This document shows, in pieces, positions 1 to 10,570 of a stretch of DNA of 64,000 nucleotides (position 1 is the stretch's first letter; the number at the start of each line of letters is the position of its first letter). The position numbers and the translations under genes were made by a program. The stretch comes from Blasia pusilla. Its lineage: Eukaryota; Marchantiophyta; Marchantiopsida; Blasiales. Location: contig CM114271.1 in assembly GCA_050084515.1 (NCBI GenBank), forward strand, positions 3,844,001 through 3,908,000, written 5' to 3'. A model generated the notes under the pieces. The model saw nothing but the letters and a program-made list of their open reading frames with translations, searched no databases and was not told the origin of the DNA.

Positions 1-175
1 GCCAGATACTTAGATACGCGTAAAAAAATCAGGAGTGTGATGTGTTGGGGGCAACGAGACAATCAAAACGACAAGACAAGCTTGGAGAGAACTAGACGCA
101 CATGTAGCCCCCGGGAGAGGACAACAAAGACCATTTGCCAAGACAAAGAAGTGATCGAGAGACAGCACCCGGACT

Positions 176-1379
176 TTGTTCCAAGTCTTCATTTGGAAGG
201 ATCACCTAATTGAGGGGACCAAGTGGTTGGTGAAGATCTTTAAGCACGTCTGCCCAACACACACACAAGGACCCGAGCCAAGGAATCGCCTTAACAACCA
301 AGTAAGTACTAACCTTACAAAGAATCTTGAGATAATCCAAGTGAATGTTAGAGGCATAAGACTCAAAGGGGCGATGATCGGTGCATGGGGACAAACGAAC
401 GAGTGGGATATCATGGGGATCTTGGAAACCCTAGCCACCATATTCTCAATAAAAGGATACGAGGTAGTACAAGCACCACGTTCAAGAAGACTAGGAGAAT
501 TAGGAGTAGCAATGTCCATGCAACGTGGATTGCAAGTAAGAACGATTGAGATTGATCTGTGTTTCATCCTTGTAATGTTGAGGTTGGGGCGGCAAGAAGG
601 CAACGCATGGGTCATTGGAACAGTATATTTACAAGGGTGTCGCGCACAAGACCAAGCAAGGTAGAAAGCAACGGAACGCCTACGTCAGGAAATGGAAAAA
701 GTGTTTGCTAACTTTTCGAGTTGACATGTCATAATAGTGGATGATTTCAATAAAAAGGCCGCCATGGCTCCATCCTTGAGTTTGAATCTCCATGAGCACC
801 TACGATTTATCCCGGCGGCGGGGGACCCAAGATCAAAATACAAATGGACACAAAAAATGGCTCAACACATTGCCAATGCTGGAACCATACTTGACGTTAG
901 ATATTGTCATAGCCTTAGCGATCCCCGTCCTTCTCCCCCCACCCCCTGAAGGTGCTCCATGAGGTTGAAATAAGTCCAAATCATGGACCAATATGGGTGG
1001 AAGTCAAAGAAACGACCCACCCCCAACCTCAAGCATAATGGGCATTCAGGGTAAATGGAGACCAACTCAAGAAGGTGGATCCACTCAAGTTCCTGGCGGA
1101 TAGACAATGGAGGCAGATCATGAGCATGGAATAGATCGAATATGAGGAACTAATGCAAATAATGAGGAATATTACTAAGAGTTGGTGCCTTACGGAGAAC
1201 CTAAAGGAAATAAAGAGGGAGAGACAAGAGAAGCACCAAAGAAACCTCATACAGAAAGTGGAGCGCCTCAGGGAAAGCTCGAGATTTACAAGCGAGAGTG
1301 GGTGCACAGAGAATGACAGAGGAGAGGATCGCTGAAATTATGAGGGATCTGAAACGCACAATCCACGCCAAGAACAAGG
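176..1379 (+). mobile_element. LINE (non-LTR retrotransposon), 5' part with APE-type endonuclease, decayed
   Basis: The + strand encodes pieces of a LINE endonuclease. Around 330-440 the reading IIQVNVRGIRLKG...WDIMGILETL resembles the start of APE-like LINE endonucleases (N-V-R-G and the glutamate of the LQET box, here LET). Around 735-760 a DDFN replaces the usual GDFN, and near 980 the reading DHGPIWVEV fits the end of the domain. Stops at 662 and 947 and frame changes show it is dead. At 1376-1379 it is interrupted by a Ty3/gypsy element and resumes at 11083, so both parts are one insertion. The true 5' end may lie at or before the window edge. Confidence 0.72.
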
Positions 1380-2019
1380 TGTCGTGCGCATACACATCGC
1401 TACACAACATACATCGTTGTCATCAAACATACACATAAACACACACGATCCCATGCTAACTCATGTCATCCATACACATAGGCGAGAAGTACCAAAATAT
1501 CTCCAATAAAGTAAGATCCAATCTCTCTCTACATCATCTCACACTATAGCTCTCAAAGGTGTGCACTCTCTCTCATGTCAAACCAAACGCACTCTCCTAA
1601 TGAGAGGCTTGGGTTACACTCACAAGGCAAGGGACCATAGCTCCGCCGTCTCATGTCAAGAGGTTCAACAAAGAGAGAATGAGCTCTCAAGCTTTCTCTC
1701 CTTGAGGTATACCCCTCCCCTCTCCCAAGCTCTCTCCATGGTAACCTATGCTTCCAAGTCACCTCCTTGGCTCTTGACCTGATGTAGGAGGTCAAGGGCC
1801 ACTTACCAAAAATAGAAAGTCAACAATCCCCAATATGGAAACTTACCCGAAATAGTAAGTTTATCTATATGGCTCCAAATGAGCCGAAACGAAGGGGAAA
1901 CCTGCTCTCTTAGGTTTCTCAGGGCCTCAACAGGTCATTCTCAACCTCCTAGGCGTGTCCTCCACTACTCGTGAAGACGCTCTGCTAGATCCCACCGATT
2001 TATCCTAATAGTCGTGATA
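1380..2019 (-). repeat. Element 1, 3' terminal repeat (block B then block A)
   Basis: On the - strand this reads B (2019 down to 1508) followed by A (1507 down to 1380) and then the target duplication AAGG. The start of B has decayed from TG to TA at 2018-2019. The same B-A arrangement forms the free-standing solo unit at 55088-55711. Confidence 0.85.
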
Positions 2020-2021
2020 GT

Positions 2022-2149
2022 TGTCGTGCGCATACACATCGCTACACAACATACATCGTTGTCATCGAACACACACACAAACACACACGATCCCATGCTA
2101 ACTCATGGCATCCATACACAGAGGCGAGAAGTACCGAAATATCTCCAAT
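2022..2149 (-). repeat. Element 1, internal copy of terminal block A (A')
   Basis: A 128-bp near-copy of 1380-1507, placed just upstream (coding sense) of the 3' block B and separated from it by two bases (2020-2021). No copy of A lies at the 5' end of the element. The same order recurs at 25229-25819. Confidence 0.85.
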
Positions 2150-2158
2150 CGCCCCCCT
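2150..2158 (-). promoter_or_regulatory. Polypurine-tract-like run next to A'
   Basis: On the coding strand a purine run (AGGGGGGCG) abuts block A'. In the related element at 23903-25819 a similar run (AGAAGGGGCGA, 25218-25228) abuts its own A'. The position suggests a plus-strand primer site and would make A-B, not B-A, the repeat defined by reverse transcription. Confidence 0.5.
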
Positions 2159-2338
2159 AGCTGGTGGTTAGGTCCCTCTAACTCCAGATAGCCATCTATC
2201 CCTACCTACCACGACATACATCTCTAGGACGCTAAGAGCATAAAGGCCGGGTGCTCATGTGGCCCCATCGTTAGTCGCCTTCCTGTCATCCATGTCACAG
2301 AAAAAGTTGGAATCAAAACTTACCTAGTATCTCCTCTA

Positions 2339-2476
2339 TGTACATCTGGGACACATCCATCGTCCCCGAGGAACCCTAGTGAGAGGTGGCGTCAGACATG
2401 CCATATGCCAACCTCTCAAACATCCATCACAGACTAGCATCGTGGCCGCACCATGGGTAGAACCACACAACATACA
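2339..2476 (-). CDS. PHD finger at the C-terminus of the gypsy integrase
   Basis: The last 46 residues of an open frame (2336-3007, 223 codons) form a C4HC3 PHD finger: CMLC, then LVCDGC, GWHMAC and finally WMCPRC, followed by T and a stop. The spacing and the CDGC...WH..C core are typical of histone-tail-reading PHD fingers. It follows the integrase tail (LLLYGREPDLP..., YVYF, DHMRN) in one frame, in the place where chromoviruses carry a chromodomain. By analogy it may guide insertion to certain chromatin; that is inference. All eight ligands are intact here. A diverged copy lies at 24917-25048. Confidence 0.8.
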
Positions 2477-3724
2477 ACGCAAGCCTGCAGGAACTACTGC
2501 TAAGCTTGGATCTACTATACCATCAATGTTAGGAAGGTGATATGGCGCACAATTACGCATATGGTCCTTCCATACCATACCATCGCGTTCCTCCAGCAAG
2601 AGAACATCGGATGGCAAAACATCACGCACTCTCAGGATAGTGCGCCATGCAATCACATCCAACGTCGTCGATGCCATCTGTTGGAAGTAGACATAATCTC
2701 CCTGATGAAACCTCCGGATAGTTGGTCGATAACCACCATCCCAAATAGTCGCATACCTCAACGCATCTCGATGCTGCGCAATCGCCAAGTTCTCGAACGC
2801 CATGGGCATCACTCTCCAAAACAACTCAGCCCTCTGAGAACATGCTTGCACCCATACATCTGGGTCATCAAGGTCTAGCACCTCACCAGCATCTCGACGA
2901 ATGGCCGCAGGTAAATCTGGCTCTCGGCCATAAAGTAGCAAGTATGGTGAAAAAGACGCTAAGGATGCATGCCTGCTGAATCTGTATCCCATCGCCAACC
3001 ATGGCAACTAGAGGTCCCAATCTCCTAGGTGATCTCTCTGCAAGCCATACTTGCATAAACCCCTCTTCACCGTCTGCACAACTCTCTTCGCTAATCCATC
3101 CGCCTCGGGATGATCTCGCGAAGTCGTGCGGTGGTTGATCAGCGCCTGATCACACAAGGCTTGGAACTCACCGCAAAACTCGGTACCCTAGTCTGTCAAC
3201 ACCTCAGCCGGTGTGCCATAATGACTTAGAACTCTGTCAAGGAAGGCATAAGCTACTCCCTCACTCGCTTTGTCAGGCAATGCAACCAACTCAATCCACT
3301 TCGAGAAGTGCTCGATCATCACCAACACATAACGACTGTGACGCTCCGTCAAAGGCAAAGGTCCTGCAAAATCCAAACTCCATCTATACCCTAAGCCCAT
3401 GATCGATAATGGATGCAATTATGGAGTCAGAGCATTGAATGATGCTCGGACCCGATCACACACCATGCACCTGGCAACAAACTACTGAACGTCAGTCTGC
3501 ATGCCTCGCCACCAATACTGAATCTGGAGCAAGCTGTAGGTCCGCTTCACCCCAAAGTGACCCAACTCCTCGTGGGCATGCTGCACTAGTCGTGCTCTCT
3601 GCAAAGGATGCAGCACTATGAGTACTTTGCCATCCTCCCAAACCCTCAAAACATGTGTCCCCTCCCAACGAAACCGTCTGGCCCGCTGTAGGAACCGATC
3701 CTCTAGCATCCACGGTGCTCGCAA
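2477..3724 (-). pseudogene. Ty3/gypsy integrase (H2C2 and DDE core), decayed
   Basis: The zinc-binding region reads EELGHFGVKRTYSLLQ (3482-3580) followed by CMVC near 3465. The core shows YRWSLDFAGPL with the first Asp (about 3380-3350), EVLTD with the second Asp just before 3188, and a Glu in HPEADGLAKR near 3100. TAG stops sit where a glutamine is expected just before FVARCMVC and after EVLTD. The C-terminal tail continues open from 3007 into the PHD finger. Role in an intact element: joining cDNA to host DNA with a 4-bp staggered cut, matching the 4-bp duplications seen here. Confidence 0.8.
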
Positions 3725-3874
3725 TGCAGCCAGTACGAAGGTACTCCAAGACTACTCCATCATCATGAATATCTCGGCCAACTCTCGTCTCCTCACTGGC
3801 CCCGGGATCCAAGGACTCTCCACTAGACCTCGCCATCAAAGTCTCCACACTCTGGCTCTCCATAGCCAACATGC

Positions 3875-4450
3875 CTAAATAGGCTCACGTGTGCCATCCT
3901 GGTACCGACTCCTCATCACCCTCTCCATGCCATCGAGCTCCAGTCGCATCTCATGACTCGGGCATGGGTTACGACTTAACCCATCTGCATCTTGGTTGAG
4001 CGTCCCACATATATGTACCACCTGAAAATCATACTCCTGCAACAATAGAGCCCATCTCGCAAGCTTCCCTGTAAGCTTGTCGGACTCCATCAACCACTTC
4101 AGTGGTTGATGATCAGTGATGATGGTAAAGGGGTTGCCGAATAAGTAACACTTGAAATGCGCGACAACCCACACCGGAGCGAAGCACTCACTCTCATAGG
4201 AGCTGTACTTTGCCTCTGTAGCGTTGTTTGAGCGGCTAGCGTAAGCCACCACAAATTCTCTACCCTCATCATCATGCTGGGTGAGCACCGCTCCAAGCCC
4301 CAACATGCTCCAATCTGTGTGCAACTGGAAAGGACGCCCCCTGATCGGTCTCCTCAAGATGGGCGCGGACGTCAACTTGTCCTTGAGCAACTGAAAGGCT
4401 CGCTCTTGCTCATCCCCCCAGTGCCACTCGTGATCCACCTTGGTCAGCAA
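3875..4450 (-). pseudogene. Ty3/gypsy RNase H domain
   Basis: An open frame of 191 codons with the usual gypsy RNase H landmarks: FQLHTDWSMLGLGAVLTQHD (first Asp), a Glu in KYSSYESECFA, ITDHQPLKWLM (Asp) and NQDADGLSR (last Asp). It directly follows the RT frame and leads towards the integrase. The frame itself looks undamaged, but its parent polyprotein is broken on both sides. Confidence 0.85.
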
Positions 4451-4452
4451 GG

Positions 4453-5345
4453 TCAGCGGCTTCGCAATCGAACTAAATCCCGTGACGTATCGCCGATAGA
4501 AATTTGCAAACCCATGAATGCGCGAACACGACTCACATCTGTAGGGCGTGGAATGCGTGAGATAGCCTCTACCTTCATCTGCTGAACACCAAAGCCCCCT
4601 GGGTATATCATATGACCTAAGTACTCAATCTGGTCGTAGAAGAACTTGCACTTGCCTGGATGTAGCTTCAGCCTAGGTAATTGCAATCGTCGAAACACCT
4701 CCTCTAGATGTCGCTCATGCTCCTCAACCGTGGCACTAAAGACTACGATGTCATCAATATAACACCTAGCAAAATCCAGACCAGCCAAGATCCTATCCAT
4801 GACCCTCTGAAACTCAGGCGGGGCATTCGTTAACCCAAGTGGTAAGAACCGCCACTAGTACAAACAATCCTTCCCGTGAGGATCGATGCCCCAAAATGCC
4901 GTCTTCTTCCTGTCCTCCAATCTGATAGGCAGTTGATGGTATCCGGCTCGCAAATCCAATGAACAGAAGATCTTTGCGTGACCAATCGCATCAAAGATCT
5001 CCTCAGGGGTGGGCATGGCATACCTATCGGACTATCTGCCGATTGATAGGTCGGTAATCCCCACACATCTGCCTATCCGTCTAGTTGCCATGCACATCCT
5101 TCTTGGCGGGCATGACAGTGGCAGATGCATACTCCCCATAAGACATCTCCCCTAGTCTTGCTCCGACCAAGTCATGGCTCCTACTCTGAATCAGAGACCT
5201 CTCCATATCACTGTACCTATAGGGTCGTCGGAAGATCGGCATATCACTCGACAAACTCAATGCGGATCCCCAGTCGCTTCAGCGTACCCAAATCCTCCAT
5301 GCTAAACGCAAAGCAGCTCCTATAACTCCTGAGGAACTGATGTAT
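4453..5345 (-). pseudogene. Ty3/gypsy reverse transcriptase, frameshifted
   Basis: The active site YIDDIVVFS lies at 4761-4735, followed by EEHERHLEEVFRRLQ, LKLHPGKCKFF and EYLGHMI, all typical of gypsy RT. Upstream segments in shifted frames read like the N-terminal RT block (EYASATVMPAK near 5110, CGDYRPINRQ near 5060, FGLTNAP near 4830). Stops and frame changes between 4800 and 5345 break it. The domain directly follows the methyltransferase, with a linker of about 350 bp. Confidence 0.8.
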
Positions 5346-5708
5346 TCGGTGCCGCTCTCCTCCTGTCAACTTAGGGCCCATATCTGGCTCCCAAGTCTCC
5401 ATCGTGACTACGGTAAGACTCTCCGGCGCGGATATCGGTGGTTGCTATGGTGCAACCCCGTCTCGAACAACAACACTCGATCGCTCTCCTGTAGCCAACT
5501 GCAAACTCCAATCTCCTCCACGTGCAGTGCCTGAAACCACGCTCGATGCTGTGGCTATCATCTCCTTGCGTACCTGCAAAACATCCCAAGAAGTTCAAGG
5601 GTGTTTCTCCCGATCTCCCTTGATGCATAGATCTCCTCGGGTCTTGCCCTGAGCCACTGCCTCCACTGTCTCGGTAGGCATGGGGCTCACCAACGCAACC
5701 ACTGTGAT

Positions 5709-6700
5709 CTATCGCGATCTCATACGACACTGCTCAGCCACTCCCAAGCTGAGGATCCATGTCAAGCAGTTCAGGTCCATCGCCTGACCCAAGGCATGAC
5801 GTCGTGATGCCTCTAACACTGAGGGTACTGCCGTCACTCCTGTGGGAAATCCCATCGCTTGCTTTCTCTCGTCGGCGTTGGGCTCCACCAACCGCTGAAC
5901 CTGGTCATCCCAAACCAAGCCACGACCAGCCTCCTTGTATGCATAGAAAGTGGGAAAACTCACAAACGTGGGCAAGGCTGCCCGCGACCTACCTACTCTG
6001 TTGACCACAGTCAACGGTGGTCGATCATCGTGCCTCACTGCATGTGATCGACGACCTGGATCCAGAATGGAATCCACTAACAAATGGGAGGGGCGCTCCA
6101 CTCTCGCATACGCCCTCCATAACACCGCATGGGGCACCAAGTTGGTCCACCATAGACGCGGGCGATGGGCTCTAGAACCTACACTTGCCGCATCCAAGAA
6201 CACTGCTGGGCCGATCCAGGCTCGCTCTTGATGAGCACTCGTCACCACCCGTGACTTGGAGTCTCCTAAGATCGGCACATTCTCCAGAATGTAGGCTGGA
6301 GAACGAGACTGGTGCTCCTGCAACTGCCGTAAGACCCTCAACATCTCCCAATACAACTTGGATCGAGTGTCAGCCAACCCATTGCCTTGTCCAGCACTCG
6401 ATTGGCCCTAACATGGCCAACCGGAAATGACCAAATCAATGGTCCCTACCCGCTCTAAGTCCTGCGCCCCCAACAATGAAATATCCCTCGGTAGGGAACT
6501 CTGGTACCCTTGTACTGTGGACGCACATAATATGTCGGGAAAATGTAGGCATAACTCCACCACATGTCATAGTGAGACGCGCCTCGCAACATCATCACTC
6601 TCCACATACAGGTACTGCTGTACTCGCACTCCTGCCTCAAAACAATAGCTAACCCGGTGCTAATCCCTCCAAAGAGATCTAACACTCGAATACCCTCCTC
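5709..6700 (-). pseudogene. DNMT3-like cytosine-5 DNA methyltransferase domain inside gypsy pol (copy 1)
   Basis: Motif I reads IRVLDLFGGISTGLA (about 6691-6650). Motif IV reads DLVISGWPC with the catalytic Cys codon at 6411-6413. Motif VI is ILENVPILGD (about 6290-6260). Motif VIII is AHRPRLWWTNL (about 6170-6138). Motifs IX-X are NADERKQAMGFPTG and RHALGQAMDLN. The order I-IV-VI-VIII-X is canonical (not rearranged as in DRM), and the SRAHRPRLWWTNL region resembles the S-AHR-R--W-NL of DNMT3. Expected role: methyl transfer to cytosine C5. The domain lies between protease and RT. It is broken by a TGA near 6570 and a TAG at 6408-6410, right after the catalytic Cys; downstream the frame is open for over 220 codons. 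Confidence 0.85.
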
Positions 6701-7035
6701 CGGGGTACACCACACAATGGATGTGGTATCCAAGGGTGTTATCATAGCACTCCCTGCTACCTCGGGTTCCTCAGACCTGTCACGCTCCGGTGCAAACGCC
6801 TCGCTCCACGCGGTCTGCACGTGCTCATCTGCCAATGGTCGAAGCTCCTCAGTCGAGCCCCACAACGGCATCTCTCCTCCACGGAATGATGTAGCTACCA
6901 TAACACTCCTTTCCATAGAAATGTCAGGAATGGGAGTATCCTCTGCATGGACATGTCCCTCAATCAAATCACTAGGCCAAGTCATGGCACTGTTAAATGG
7001 TGCTAAGGTCGCCATCTCTCCTGGCCGTTGCTCGA

Positions 7036-7932
7036 TCACTGCACCTGTGAATCGAACGGATAATGAGCTAAGGGCCCATCACCTGACTGCCATCCTGGTT
7101 TGTAGGATGCTGACTCCTCCCAATAATCTAGGGAAAACCCCATCGGATATAACACTGCTCCACCAACCAAGACGTCGTAGGACTCTGCATCAGTCACTAT
7201 CGCCTTGGCACGCACCACGGACTCATCTGTAGGATGTCCCGGGCGAATCCTCACTACGACCTCATGTCAGGTGATATACTGTGTGGTACTCGCTCCACCC
7301 AAGGATGTCTATATCCGAAATGGACAACGCTCCATATCGGCTCTCGTCAAGCCCAATCCTCTGAATGACGCTTTCTCCAACATCAGGGGTTGCGCTCCTG
7401 AATCCAACAAGACGCGCTGCGGACTAAAAGCTCTACCTACAAGACTCACCAACTGGAAGACCTCTCCTTGGTTATCCACCAACACAACACCAGGAGAAGC
7501 CATGACACGCTCTATCGCGGGTCTAGCGGGCATCTGCGCCATCCTAGCAGCCGCAGCCTGCCATGAATCTGACGTGAACGGTCTGAGCATCCGCTCCAAG
7601 GGCAGGTCCATCACCTCCTCTGCAATCACCTCTGAACATGATGCAGGAACTCCAACTCCGCGCCCACATAGCGAAGCGGCCAGCCGAAAAGCCTTGGTGG
7701 GCGTATCCCCCAACGTCATAACATCGGAAGCAGAAAATAAAGGAGTGCGGTAAACAACGGTGGCCGCTCCCAACAACGTGCTCGACACATGCCCCTCCTG
7801 AGCATCAACAATAGGAGTCGTCGCACTCGCTTCTTCCATCGCCCTCCGTGCCTGCACACCAACAACATCACCAACTCTCAAGGAACTTTGATGAGGACCC
7901 ATCGATGGGGTCCTCATCGCTTCGGACAACAT
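7036..7932 (-). pseudogene. Ty3/gypsy aspartic protease region
   Basis: An open frame of 207 codons (7309-7932) contains LLDSGAQPLML, the catalytic D-S-G of retropepsins, at about 7404-7396. The stop after CPFRI is a TAG where copy 2 (near 55806) has CAG. The domain continues in the next open segment (7036-7254) with VVVRIRPGHPTDESVVRAKA and YDVLVGGAVLYPMGF, which resembles the second half of a gypsy protease (D-LVG). The roughly 170 residues upstream link gag to protease and match nothing I recognise. Role in an intact element: polyprotein cleavage. Confidence 0.72.
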
Positions 7933-8099
7933 GAAAGAGTGAGGAAGCCTAGTATGTTTTCTGGCTTCCCCTCGCTATGGATCCAACTCTACGGCTCCTC
8001 CACGTGTCACAATTGCGGCGGCCTCCATCTAGGCAACCCCGCACATCCAACCAAGATCCTCTAGATCTTTGGCTGCTCCATATGATGTCGATGCCACGG

Positions 8100-9715
8100 A
8101 TCCGGCATCGGAAAACCTCAATGCCATAGCGGCAATATGCTTATGTAGCTGCTATATCTGAGCAGCCATCCCAGCCTCACGTCCGGCGTCTCCCTCGGCG
8201 CGTCTAGGTGGTGGTACTCTACCTCCTCCACGGGCAGCTCCACCACCCTGTCGGGCAACTCCAGCTCCTTGTCCCCCAACGGGACCACCTGGTGCATGAT
8301 CTCTAGAACCGGACCGGCTACTCACTCTGGTGCCCTCTCTGGCCCTCGGTCCGGACGTAACTCAAGATGTAAACTCAAACATCTGGCGCGTGTATGACCA
8401 TACCTCTGACAATAGTCACACTGATAACCTCCTGGTGCAACACCATCTCCTCCTCCATACTGAGGCACACGTCCATGACCCTGATGAGTGCAATCGCGTT
8501 GATGATGGGCTCCACCATATGACCAACAAGTAATAGTAAGCGGCTGTTGCTAAGCCGCATATGAAGGTGCAGGTCTCTGTGGCACGGCCTCCCGGTATCC
8601 TCCCTGAGCTCGTGGTGCCACAGTCAACCTATCACGGAATCCACGTTGCTGCACAGGTGGTGCAAACAATCGCAATTGCTCTCGCCCACAACCCATGGTG
8701 GTTACGCTCTCCTTCGCCATGTTGCGCTCAATGTTCTCGGCGGTCCTAAAAACATCTTTCAACGTAGCGGAGGTGTTCATAAGAAGCACCCCCTCCCGCA
8801 CCCGTGTCCGCAGGGTCCGGTCCAGCATCGCGTACCATGACTGGATAGCCTGAGCCTGAGTCACCCCCTGAGTGACCTTGATCAACCTTGATCCTTTTAG
8901 TGCTGGGAGTCGCTCCAACTCCTAAACTCTGCTATGAAATTCTGCAACTTAATCGTGCCTACTGCACCTAAAAACCTACGTGGTCCTCCACCCCGATCGT
9001 CCATCTCGTACGCCCAACTGGTAGGACCACTCACAATGTGTGGCGATGTGCTCAAAAACTCCTCTACACCCTCCCCCTCGTCTGACGATGACACAGAAGG
9101 AGGTCGAGGTGGTCCCTCAGGTGGAGACCCTCGAAACCTCACGCCACTTTGCATAAAACCTCTAGAGCTACTCTTGGGTTCACCACCTCGCCTCTCAAAG
9201 TCCCGAATGGATGCGGTGATGACCCTCATGCCCCTCTCACTTGATCACTCTCAACCTCGAGAGTAATCCCTCAATCACTCATCCCAAACATGCGGCACTC
9301 GATCTACACTCTCCCTCCTCGAGTCTTGTAACGTGCGGCAACAAGCGGCGTGGTCTCATCGACAACCTACCCTCAACTCCGGACATCCCACACAGGTCTA
9401 TGTCCCCTAAACCACATACATAAATGATGGTCTCAGCATTCACACAACCCAATATCACCAAATCAACAACCCAAATCCCAGAATCCCTCACGCGTGCATG
9501 GTAAAGGACCAGACTGGGTAACCTCAATAAATGTTGAATCGCTCCGCAGCAACTGCAAACCTCGACCCCAACTCGGTCGTGAATCCAAACTCCTCAAACC
9601 AGCAAAACACAATCTGCCCCACAATGACGGTGCAGCTTCGTGATAGAGACGGTGCGGTGCGGCCACGAGTGGCACGGCGCGGCAATCGGCGGCACGTTGC
9701 AGCTACGGGCGTCAC
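8100..9715 (-). pseudogene. Ty3/gypsy gag with two zinc knuckles, internally deleted
   Basis: The N-terminal part (8897-9229) reads YEMDDRGGGPRRFLGAVGT and NFIAEFRSW. The C-terminal part (8550-8918) reads TQGVTQAQAIQSWYAMLDR, then the arginine-rich tail. Compared with the copy at 53039-53910, several hundred bases of the gag core are missing at about 8918. Two CCHC boxes follow near 8530-8390: the first has a Cys-to-Tyr change (CWSYGG), the second is intact in type (YQCDYCQRYGHTRARC). Role: capsid and RNA binding. Confidence 0.7.
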
Positions 9716-9829
9716 GTCACGGTCCTCGTCTTCGTGGAGCGGCTACCAACTCAAAACATAATAATGCGGCTAGAAAACTCTGACCCCATAAATCACTTGG
9801 TCACACGTCGTCCAGAATAGTACTCCAGT

Positions 9830-9990
9830 CGGTCGACGACAGCTTGACGGGTAATGGGCCAGCTGACGGGTTGAAGGGCCTAGCGAAGGGTTGACGTCCT
9901 GGGGACGGGTTAACGACCTGGATGACAGGTTGAAATCCTTGCGATGGGTTGACTTCGTGGATGACGGGTTAATAGCCTGGCCGATGGCTA
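9830..9990 (-). repeat. Degenerate minisatellite in the leader of element 1
   Basis: On the + strand the words GACGGGTT(G/A)A and CCTGG recur every 25 bases or so (for example near 9845, 9870, 9895, 9920, 9945 and 9965). The + strand gypsy copy has a different tandem repeat at the matching place (52430-52505), so this part of the leader is prone to repeat expansion. Confidence 0.5.
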
Positions 9991-10289
9991 TGGCGACGGC
10001 GCTGCCAACGGCAGCTGCTGCTTTAGGATTTTGATTTTTACTCTAAAATTGGCAGTTTACAAAATTGGCCATAAAGTTTTGCTCGCAGCTCTAAATTGTG
10101 CACCATCTGTTGCACAACGTGCACAGCTTTAAGATCTAGAATGGCGTTAAAAATTTTTTGAATCGGAAAATCCTATAAAAACTGATGGGGACTGTCGTAA
10201 ACCCCAACGTCTCTTTCTTCTACCCAACATTCGGCAGTGCTTCCGAGTTGATTTCTCCCAACAAAAATGTAAAACTTGTGAAAAGAAAA

Positions 10290-10337
10290 ATTAGAAAGCT
10301 ACATGGTGCTCCCAAGAGCACCATGTAGCTTTCTAAT
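10290..10337 (-). other. Perfect 22-bp stem hairpin in the 5' leader (H2)
   Basis: Arms 10290-10311 and 10316-10337 are perfect reverse complements around the 4-nt loop CCAA. A shorter palindrome with the same core (GGTGCTC...GAGCACC) lies in the matching place in the other gypsy copy (52078-52095). Confidence 0.8.
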
Positions 10338-10340
10338 TCA

Positions 10341-10375
10341 TTTGAGTGTGTGGGTAATCCGCCCACACACTCAAA
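10341..10375 (-). other. Perfect 14-bp stem hairpin in the 5' leader (H1)
   Basis: Arms 10341-10354 and 10362-10375 are perfect reverse complements. In coding sense the loop reads CGGATTA. The other gypsy copy has a hairpin in the same order and with nearly the same loop but a different stem (52054-52075). It lies 3 bases from hairpin H2. Confidence 0.8.
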
Positions 10376-10570
10376 TTCTACCAACATTTGGGGAACGCTT
10401 CCGCGCGTCACTCTCCCGTACGAAAAAATGGTAAAGGAAAACAGCAAACTGAATGACTCTTGCTCTCGTGAGCACTCCCATGAGTCATGAAGCAGGGAAC
10501 ATGGTCCCTAACCTGCAAACACAGCGAAACTCTAGCAAGCTCCGCATTGTAGCTCTCATTCTCTCTTTGT

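Noticed and set aside
1380-2149. Two independent LTR insertions side by side at the left end of element 1
   Set aside because: The same A'-2nt-B-A order occurs in a second, diverged element, so a structural feature is more likely than chance.
5709-6377. Methyltransferase as a host gene captured by chance at one site
   Set aside because: The same domain occupies the same position in three separate copies of the element.
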